Part shown: positions 47,764 through 53,304 of the stretch, in pieces
Position numbering within the stretch: the stretch's first letter is position 1
Layout: the number at the start of each line of letters is the position of its first letter
Assembly (NCBI GenBank): GCA_019753175.1
Contig: JAIELK010000028.1
Coordinates: forward strand, 1 to 53,304
DNA length: 53,304 bases
DNA from: Hyphomonadaceae bacterium
Lineage (GTDB): Bacteria > Pseudomonadota > Alphaproteobacteria > Caulobacterales > Aquidulcibacteraceae
Direction: 5' to 3'
Program-made: the position numbers and the translations under genes
The notes under the pieces: model-generated
What the model saw: the letters and a program-made list of their open reading frames with translations, nothing else
Databases searched by the model: none
Told to the model about the DNA's origin: nothing

Positions 47764-49212
47764 ATGCGCGCAATCCGGGCCCTTTGTTTCGCCGCGCTCG
47801 CGCTTTCGGTCGGCGCCTGCGCGACGGTCGATTCCACGCCGGACGCGCCTTCGGTGGCCCAGAGTGACCGCGCCCGCGCCGCGCAATCGCATCCGCAAAT
47901 CCTGGCGCAATTCGGCGGCGCCGTGGAAGGTCCGCTCGCAACCTATGTCTCAACCGTGGGCGACCGCATCGCCGTCGCGGCGGGTGTTCCCGGTCAGTGC
48001 ACGTTCTCGGTGGTCAACACCGACGTCGTGAACGCCTTCGCCATACCCGGCTGCTACATTTATGTGACGCGCGGCCTGCTCGCGATCATGAACTCGGAGG
48101 ACGAACTCGCCTCCGTGCTCGGCCACGAAGTGGGACACGTGGTGGCCGACCACGCCGACCGCCGCCGCAACACAGCGACGCTGACGACGCTCGGCGCTCT
48201 CCTGGCCGGGGTCTTGACCGGCTCGGGCGATGTCGCGCAAGCGGTCGGCCAAGCCGGCCAGCTCTACACGCTCTCCTACTCGCGCGATCAGGAGTTCGAG
48301 TCGGACGACCTCGGCGGGCGTTATCTGCAGATCGCCGGCTACAACCCATTCGCCGCCGCCGACATGCTGCGCGCACTCGGCGTCAACGATGCGCTGACCA
48401 CGCGCACCAGCAATCGCGAAGCTTCGCGCGCGATCCCCGCATGGGCGCGCACGCACCCGCTGTCGGAAGAGCGCGTCACCCGCGCCAATGCACGCGCCAG
48501 CGCCGCCGGCGCTTCGCGCGATAATCCGCCGGAAAACGTCAACGCCTACCTGAACGCTGTGCGCGGCATGATCTATGGCGACGACCCCGAGCAAGGCTTC
48601 GTCAACGGCCGCACTTTTGCTCATCCGACGCTGCGCATCGCTTTCGAGGCGCCACAGGGCTTTACGCTGACCAATACGCCGAGCGCCGTGCAGATTGCCG
48701 GTCCGAGCGGTTTGCGCGCGCAATTCTCCGGCGGCGCGCTGCCGCAGGGCGGGCTGGACGCCTACGCGACAGCGGTGCTGCGCCAAATCATCGGCCAGGC
48801 GCCGGCGCAAGCCGGGCAAATGCAGCGCCGCACGACGAACGGCCTTGAAACGGTTTCGGCGCCGGCGCGCGCGCAGACCCAATCGGGACAGATCGTCGAA
48901 GTCGTTGTCACCGCTTATCGCGTCGGCGATCGCGCCTATCATTTCGCGACGCTCGCGCCAGCCAATGGCAGCGCGCCCTTTTCGCCGATGCTGGGGTCGA
49001 TGCGCACGCTGTCGGCGCAGGACGCTGCGGCGCTGCGCGCGCGGCAGATCGATCTGGTCACGGCGGGCGCGCGCGATACCGCAGAGAGCCTCTCCCGGCG
49101 CATGGCGTTCGATGATTTTCAGCTTGAGCGTTTCCTCGCGCTCAACGGACGCGACGCCGCGCAACCCGTGCGCGCCGGAGAGGTGGTGAAGATCGTCCGC
49201 TACGCGCGCTGA
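47764..49212 (+). CDS. M48 family zinc metalloprotease, lipoprotein
   Basis: This 482-residue periplasmic protease has a lipobox (SVGAC19). The zinc motif HEVGH lies at 121-125 and the third ligand is in QEFESDDLGGRY (about 177). The segment DVVNAFAIPGCYIYVTRGLLA is typical of BepA/LoiP-like M48 members, which survey outer-membrane proteins. The C-terminal 200 residues, with several helices and a beta-rich region, are as in such proteins that carry a substrate-binding extension, though no TPR repeats were seen. It starts at the ATG before RAIRAL. Confidence 0.9.
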   Translation: MRAIRALCFAALALSVGACATVDSTPDAPSVAQSDRARAAQSHPQILAQFGGAVEGPLATYVSTVGDRIAVAAGVPGQCTFSVVNTDVVNAFAIPGCYIYVTRGLLAIMNSEDELASVLGHEVGHVVADHADRRRNTATLTTLGALLAGVLTGSGDVAQAVGQAGQLYTLSYSRDQEFESDDLGGRYLQIAGYNPFAAADMLRALGVNDALTTRTSNREASRAIPAWARTHPLSEERVTRANARASAAGASRDNPPENVNAYLNAVRGMIYGDDPEQGFVNGRTFAHPTLRIAFEAPQGFTLTNTPSAVQIAGPSGLRAQFSGGALPQGGLDAYATAVLRQIIGQAPAQAGQMQRRTTNGLETVSAPARAQTQSGQIVEVVVTAYRVGDRAYHFATLAPANGSAPFSPMLGSMRTLSAQDAAALRARQIDLVTAGARDTAESLSRRMAFDDFQLERFLALNGRDAAQPVRAGEVVKIVRYAR

Positions 49213-49238
49213 GCAGGCGTGAGACAGCGCGAACCTGA

Positions 49239-49274
49239 CTCCTCCCCCTGCAAGGGGGAGGCTGGTAGGGGGTC
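49239..49274. repeat. 36-bp inverted repeat, left arm
   Basis: CTCCTCCCCCTGCAAGGGGG-AGGCTGGTAGGGGGTC, given in two parts. Its reverse complement matches 49641-49676 at 34 of 36 positions. The CTCCCCCTGCAAGGGGGAG core is itself a palindrome, like the C/G-rich palindromes at the window end. Confidence 0.9.
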
Positions 49275-49297
49275 ACATTGACGGGTAGCGTGCACTT

Positions 49298-49679
49298 ATG
49301 ACTCGTTTTGCGCGAACGCCGAAAAAAACAGCACGAGCGCGCAAGTTACGCCAGGAGATGACGCCGGCCGAAGCGCGTTTGTGGCTCCAGCTACGAAGCG
49401 GCAAGCTTGGCGCCTCGTTCAGGCGCCAGCATCCCATCGGTCCGTATTATGTCGACTTCTGCTGCGCCGCGCTGAAGATCGTGATCGAGTTGGATGGGGG
49501 TCAGCACGCGAAGCGAACGGCTTACGACGCAGCGCGAACAGCGTTTCTGGAACAGCGAAGTGATGGAAGAACTTGACGGCGTTTGCGAACAAATCGTTTG
49601 GGCCGTACGGCGACGGCAGTTCGAGCAGACAGAGTGCAAAGACCCCCTCCCGGCCTCCCCCTTGCAGGGGGAGGAGTAG
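49298..49679 (+). pseudogene. DUF559 (Vsr-like) endonuclease-domain gene with internal frameshift deletion
   Basis: The first frame (93 codons) has EMTPAEARLWLQLRSGKLGASFRRQHPIGPYYVDFCC (read as MTPAEARLWLQLRSGKLG and FRRQHPIGPYYVDF), IVIELDGGQHAK and YDAARTAFLE, i.e. the DUF559 fold with its E...D core. It then breaks. The expected end (RFWNSEVMEELDGV) occurs in another frame from about 49542. GCGTTTCTGGAAC is read as FLE in one frame and as the end of the RFWN segment in the other, which points to a deletion between two such repeats. The frame ends in the right inverted repeat at 49679. Confidence 0.8.
49641..49676. repeat. 36-bp inverted repeat, right arm
   Basis: Right arm of the pair with 49239-49274 (34 of 36). 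It contains the stop of the shifted DUF559 frame. Together the arms bound a 438-bp unit. Confidence 0.9.
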
Positions 49680-49720
49680 GGAGAGGCTCTTGGAAACAAA
49701 GAAAGTCTGTTCCTCGCAAC

Positions 49721-50605
49721 CTATCCCCGCGCGCGCTGCACGAGGAACACGCCCGCCAGCACCAGCGCCGCGCCGCAGAGCGCAAGCGGGCCCAGCGCTT
49801 CGCTGAACAACATCCATGACCAGATCGCCGCCGTCGTCGGCTGCATCCACAGCATCACCGTCGACGCCGCGATGGGCAGCCGCGCCACGCCAAAGGCGAT
49901 CAACCCCTGTGCGCCGGCTTGCACCACAACGCCGAGCCCCAGCAACACCAGCCAGCCGTTCAGCGTTTGCGGGAGCAGCTGTTCGCCAAGCGCCAGGCTG
50001 AGACAGAGCGCGTAGCCTGCGGCGGCGGCCGTCGCGATCAGCATCACCGCGCCAGTGCTCACGCGCCCGCCGAGGTGGCGCACAATCAGCAGATAACCCG
50101 CGTAGCCGACTGCCGACGCGAAGCCGAGGGCGTCGCCGTACCAGCCCTGCTCGACGGTTTGCGCCGGTCCCGCGCCCGTGCTTGCGCGGGCGAACGCCAG
50201 CGTGACCGCACCGGTCAGCGCGATGGCGCCGCCCCAGAACACGCCCGCGCGCGGGCGTTCCTTGAACACAAACCAGGCGAACGCCGCGGCGAAGATCGGC
50301 GTCATGTTGGACAGCAACGTCGCGTTGGCGACGGTGGTGTGGGAGAGCGCCTCGGCCCAGAGCGAGATCTCGAACCCGAACAAGAGCCCAGCCAGCAGCA
50401 GCCAACCCGTCTGCCCGGCGGAGGGGGTCCGGCGGCTTGCAAGCGCCCAGACCGCTAGAATCGGCAGCGCAAACAAGAAGCGCCAGAGATTCGTCGCCTG
50501 CGGCCCGAGCTCCGACAGCCTGACGCCGATCGGGGACAGCCCCAAGAGCGCCGCCCCGCCAAGGGCCGCCGCGGCCGCCCCGGTCCACCCTTGCCGCTCG
50601 TTCAT
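49721..50605 (-). CDS. EamA-family (DMT superfamily) transporter
   Basis: This 294-residue inner-membrane protein has ten predicted helices arranged as two EamA halves. First half: GAALLGLSPIGVRLSELGPQATNLWRFLFALPIL; signature TTVANATLLSNMTPIFAAAFAWFVFKERP. Second half ends VMLWMQPTTAAIWSWMLFSEALGP. DMT members export amino acids or metabolites; no substrate is assigned. It starts at the Met before NERQGWT and is divergent from nrdA. Confidence 0.9.
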   Translation of the reverse strand: MNERQGWTGAAAAALGGAALLGLSPIGVRLSELGPQATNLWRFLFALPILAVWALASRRTPSAGQTGWLLLAGLLFGFEISLWAEALSHTTVANATLLSNMTPIFAAAFAWFVFKERPRAGVFWGGAIALTGAVTLAFARASTGAGPAQTVEQGWYGDALGFASAVGYAGYLLIVRHLGGRVSTGAVMLIATAAAAGYALCLSLALGEQLLPQTLNGWLVLLGLGVVVQAGAQGLIAFGVARLPIAASTVMLWMQPTTAAIWSWMLFSEALGPLALCGAALVLAGVFLVQRARG

Positions 50606-50753
50606 GGTGCTGAAAAGCGCGGATTTTCTGGCCGGCGCAAGTCCGTTCGGGCGCCGCCGGCGCCCCCGGGCCCCAGCCTGCACTTCACAGATTCGTCGCC
50701 TCCAGAACGCGCCCAAAGCGGGTTCGCCATTGACCCGGCCTTAACCGGTGGCA

Positions 50754-50769
50754 TCACTATATGTAGCGG
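50754..50769. promoter_or_regulatory. NrdR-box-like site
   Basis: TCACTATATGTAGCGG contains ACTATATGTAG, one base from the ACTATATATAG core of the NrdR consensus. It lies about 85 bp upstream of the ribonucleotide reductase start, where NrdR boxes are expected. Only one box was recognised, whereas two are usual. Confidence 0.5.
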
Positions 50770-50854
50770 TACGTTCTGGCCCTGATCCACAAGGGATCGT
50801 GGTTTCGGCCAGAAGCGAGTCTGGTTAACACAGAGCAAACGGGGGCGGAGAACG

Positions 50855-52729
50855 ATGCAGGCAAGAGCGGAGAAAGCGGGAGTCCACCGCATGGGCGACG
50901 TCCATCGCGGCAAGCCCAAGCCGCTACGCCCACTGAAGGTCGTGGATCGGGTCGTTACGGATCCGAGCCGCGATAAGCTGCTCACCGAATTCGGCAAGAC
51001 GACATTGTCGGATCGCTATCTGCTTCCGGGCGAGTCTTATCAGGACATGTTTGCGCGCGTCGCCACGGCGTTCGCCGACGACATCGGCCACGCGCAGCGC
51101 ATCTACGATTACATCTCCAAGCTCTGGTTCATGCCGGCGACGCCGGTGCTGTCGAACGGCGGCGCCGAACGCGGACTGCCGATCAGCTGCTTCCTGAATG
51201 CGGTGGGCGACTCGCTCGACGGCATCATGGATACGTGGAACGAAAATGTGTGGCTGGCCTCGAACGGCGGCGGCATCGGCACCTATTGGGGCGGCGTTCG
51301 TTCCATCGGCGAAAAGGTCGGCCAGAACGGACAAACCAGCGGCATCATTCCGTTCATCCGGGTGATGGATTCGCTGACGCTCGCCATTAGCCAAGGTTCG
51401 CTGCGGCGCGGCTCGGCGGCGGTGTATCTCGACATCCACCATCCCGAGATCGAGGAATTCCTCGAGATCCGCAAACCCGCCGGCGACTTCAATCGCAAGA
51501 GCCTCAACCTCCATCACGGGCTCAACATCACCGACGAGTTCATGATCGCGGTGCGCGACGATCTGCCGTTCGCGCTGCGCTCGCCGAAAAACGGCGAGGT
51601 GCTGAAGCACGTCAACGCGCGCAAGCTCTGGCAAAAAGTGCTCGAACTCCGCCTGCAGACCGGCGAGCCCTACATCATCTTCTCCGACACCGTGAACAAG
51701 ATGATGCCCAAGCATCAGCGCGATCTGGGCCTCAAGGTGCGCCAGTCCAACCTGTGCAGCGAAATCATGCTGCACACCGGCATGGATCACACCGGCCGCG
51801 AGCGCACAGCGGTCTGCTGCCTCTCTTCGCTCAACGCCGAGACGTTCCTCGAGTGGGAGCACGAGCCGCACTTCCTGGAGGACGTGTTCCGCTTCCTCGA
51901 CAACGTGCTCGAAGATTTCATCCAGCGCGCGCCGCCGGAAATGGAGCGCGCCATCTACGCCGCCTACCGGGAGCGCAGCGTCGGCCTCGGGCTGATGGGC
52001 TTCCACTCCTTCCTGCAGCGCCAGAGCGTGCCGATGGAATCGGCGATGGCGAAGGTGTGGAACAACCGCATGTTCCGCCACATCCGCCGCGGCGCCGACG
52101 CTGCGTCGGTAAAGCTGGCGCAAGAGCGCGGCCCCTGCCCCGACGCCGCCGAGAACAATGTGATGGCCCGCTTCTCACACAAGCTCGCCATCGCCCCGAC
52201 CGCGTCGATCTCGATCATCTGCGGCGGCACCAGCGCCGGCATCGAGCCGATCCCGGCGAATATCTACACCCACAAGACGCTGTCCGGCTCGTTTGCGGTG
52301 AAGAACCCCTATCTCGAGACGCTGCTCGAGGAGAAAGGCAAGAACACCGAGAGCGTGTGGTCTTCGATTCTGAAGAACGAAGGCAGCGTGCAGCATCTCG
52401 ATTTCCTCAGCGACGACGAGAAATCGATCTTCAAGACCGCGTTCGAAATCGATCAGCGCTGGATCATCGAGCTTGCCGCCGACCGCACGCCGCTGATCTG
52501 CCAGGCGCAATCGCTCAACATCTTCCTGCCGGGCGACGTCGATAAGTGGGACCTGCACATGCTGCACTGGATGGCGTGGGAGCGCGGCGTGAAGTCGCTC
52601 TACTATTGTCGCTCCAAGAGCGTGCAGCGCGCCGGCTTCGCCGGCGAAGACGCGAAAGAACTCGTCGCCGACGTGCCGACGATGAATGCGGACAAGACCG
52701 ATTACGAGGAATGCTTGGCGTGCCAGTGA
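50855..52729 (+). CDS. nrdA: Ribonucleoside-diphosphate reductase alpha subunit (class I, no ATP cone)
   Basis: This 624-residue catalytic subunit reduces NDPs to dNDPs. The active-site cysteines are in ISCFLN (C112), NLCSE (C301) and AVCCLSS (C321/C322), with N299 and E303 around the second. The C-terminal ECLACQ (C620, C623) is the swinging redox pair. It is shorter than E. coli NrdA (761) because the N-terminal ATP-cone is absent: conserved sequence begins within the first 60 residues. The radical-generating nrdB is not in the window. An NrdR-like box lies upstream. Confidence 0.95.
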   Translation: MQARAEKAGVHRMGDVHRGKPKPLRPLKVVDRVVTDPSRDKLLTEFGKTTLSDRYLLPGESYQDMFARVATAFADDIGHAQRIYDYISKLWFMPATPVLSNGGAERGLPISCFLNAVGDSLDGIMDTWNENVWLASNGGGIGTYWGGVRSIGEKVGQNGQTSGIIPFIRVMDSLTLAISQGSLRRGSAAVYLDIHHPEIEEFLEIRKPAGDFNRKSLNLHHGLNITDEFMIAVRDDLPFALRSPKNGEVLKHVNARKLWQKVLELRLQTGEPYIIFSDTVNKMMPKHQRDLGLKVRQSNLCSEIMLHTGMDHTGRERTAVCCLSSLNAETFLEWEHEPHFLEDVFRFLDNVLEDFIQRAPPEMERAIYAAYRERSVGLGLMGFHSFLQRQSVPMESAMAKVWNNRMFRHIRRGADAASVKLAQERGPCPDAAENNVMARFSHKLAIAPTASISIICGGTSAGIEPIPANIYTHKTLSGSFAVKNPYLETLLEEKGKNTESVWSSILKNEGSVQHLDFLSDDEKSIFKTAFEIDQRWIIELAADRTPLICQAQSLNIFLPGDVDKWDLHMLHWMAWERGVKSLYYCRSKSVQRAGFAGEDAKELVADVPTMNADKTDYEECLACQ

Positions 52730-52800
52730 GGGGTTGTCCCATTTGTTGACTGGCAGACGCTTCACGTGACGAACCCACACTAGGCGGCGGCTCTTGCGCC

Positions 52801-53304
52801 CCCTCTCCCCCGCGAGGGGGAGAGGGCAGGGTGAGGGGGCCGCGCGGAGGTTGTACAAAGTGTAGAGCGGCGCGGCGCTCCCACCTTCTAAGCTTTTCGC
52901 TTCCACCCTCCCCAGGGAGAGGGGGCGCTATCCTGCGGTGTTGCGTGCAATCGCGCTTAGTTTCCAGCGCCTACCCGTCGGACGATGCGCACACCCTCTC
53001 CCCCGCGAGGGGGAGAGGGCAGGGTGAGGGGGCGGCGCGGATGTTGTACATGTGAAGCGCGGCGCGGCGCCTCGCTCCCACCGTCTAAGCTTGTCGCATC
53101 CACCCTCACCCCGCCCTCTCCCTCCACGGGAGGGAGAGGGGGCGCTATCCGGCGGTGCTGCGTGCAATCGCGCTTAGTTTCCAACGCTTACTCGTCGTAC
53201 GATGCACAACACCCCTCTCCCCCTCGCGGGGGAGAGGGCAGGGTGAGGGGGCGGCGCGGATGTTGTACAACGTGGAGAGCGGTGCGGCGCTCCCACCGTC
53301 TAAG
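52801..53304. repeat. Tandem array of composite palindromic units
   Basis: Units start at 52801, 52994 and 53213, giving periods of 193 and 219 bp. Each has a C/G palindrome (CCCTCTCCCCCGCGAGGGGG-AGAGGG type, first copy 52801-52826), a GGCAGGGTGAGGGGGC flank, a GTTGTACA segment, TCCCACCTTCTAAG or close variant, a second C-rich palindrome, and GTGCAATCGCGCTTAGTTTCCA. The third unit is cut by the window end at CTCCCACCGTCTAAG. The array lies downstream of nrdA. No gene is supported here. Confidence 0.85.

Noticed and set aside
52801-53304. Possible CRISPR array
   Set aside because: The units are about 200 bp with conserved spacer sequence and palindromes, not short repeats with variable spacers; no cas genes are in the window.
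1-53304. tRNA or rRNA genes
   Set aside because: No T-loop GGTTCGAATCC-like sequence with matching acceptor arms or rRNA signatures were found on either strand.

Overview
This is a high-GC bacterial chromosome segment, most likely from an alphaproteobacterium near Caulobacterales/Hyphomonadaceae. That placement is inferred from gene content: a TldE-CysQ-DUF4170 block, a UrcA-family exported protein, a small SRP RNA next to dnaX-ybaB-recR, an MmyB-type XRE regulator, and three ethylmalonyl-CoA (EMC) pathway enzymes. No database search was possible, so family calls rest on motifs, length and gene order.

Layout. 1-4.9 kb is a mobile-element graveyard. It holds four broken Rhs (YD-repeat) fragments, a transposase tail, two orphan Rhs tips (one with a HELGH zinc motif and a candidate exported immunity protein), and two copies of a short hypothetical gene. 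Most joints carry a GTG-T(G/A)TGT-CAC palindrome. A WYL regulator and a GFA-family gene sit inside this region. 4.9-10.8 kb: a lipoprotein, a MAPEG protein, TldE, a CysQ-like phosphatase, DUF4170, an MsbA-like exporter and a UrcA protein. 10.8-22.9 kb: purL, a MaoC hydratase, a PP2C phosphatase, oligopeptidase B, an oppBCA-type operon without ATPases, a DUF442 phosphatase, an ATP-grasp-like protein and an MBL hydrolase. 22.9-29 kb: SRP RNA, a histidine kinase and the dnaX-ybaB-tspO-recR-LbetaH run, with a DUF433/DUF5615 toxin-antitoxin pair spliced between dnaX and ybaB.

29-41.5 kb: paired Cys-rich lipoproteins, a VOC protein, methylsuccinyl-CoA dehydrogenase, a VIT-family transporter, a KefB-like antiporter, a Rieske oxygenase, a protease/inhibitor pair, a cold-shock protein and a regulator/racemase pair. 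41.7-46.9 kb: crotonyl-CoA carboxylase/reductase, a KAS III-like enzyme, ethylmalonyl-CoA mutase and an MntA/HepT toxin-antitoxin pair. 46.9-53.3 kb: an EI24 protein, an M48 lipoprotein protease, a decayed DUF559 gene between 36-bp inverted repeats, an EamA exporter, ribonucleotide reductase alpha with an NrdR-like box, and a tandem array of palindromic units running off the window.

How it works together. Ccr, Ecm and Mcd are three steps of the EMC pathway, which converts acetyl-CoA toward glyoxylate and propionyl-CoA, so growth on C2 units or polyhydroxybutyrate turnover is implied. dnaX-ybaB-recR is a replication/repair operon. The most unusual material is the Rhs mosaic with its recurrent junction palindrome, the direct-repeat-flanked toxin-antitoxin insertion between dnaX and ybaB, and the inverted-repeat-bounded DUF559 unit.
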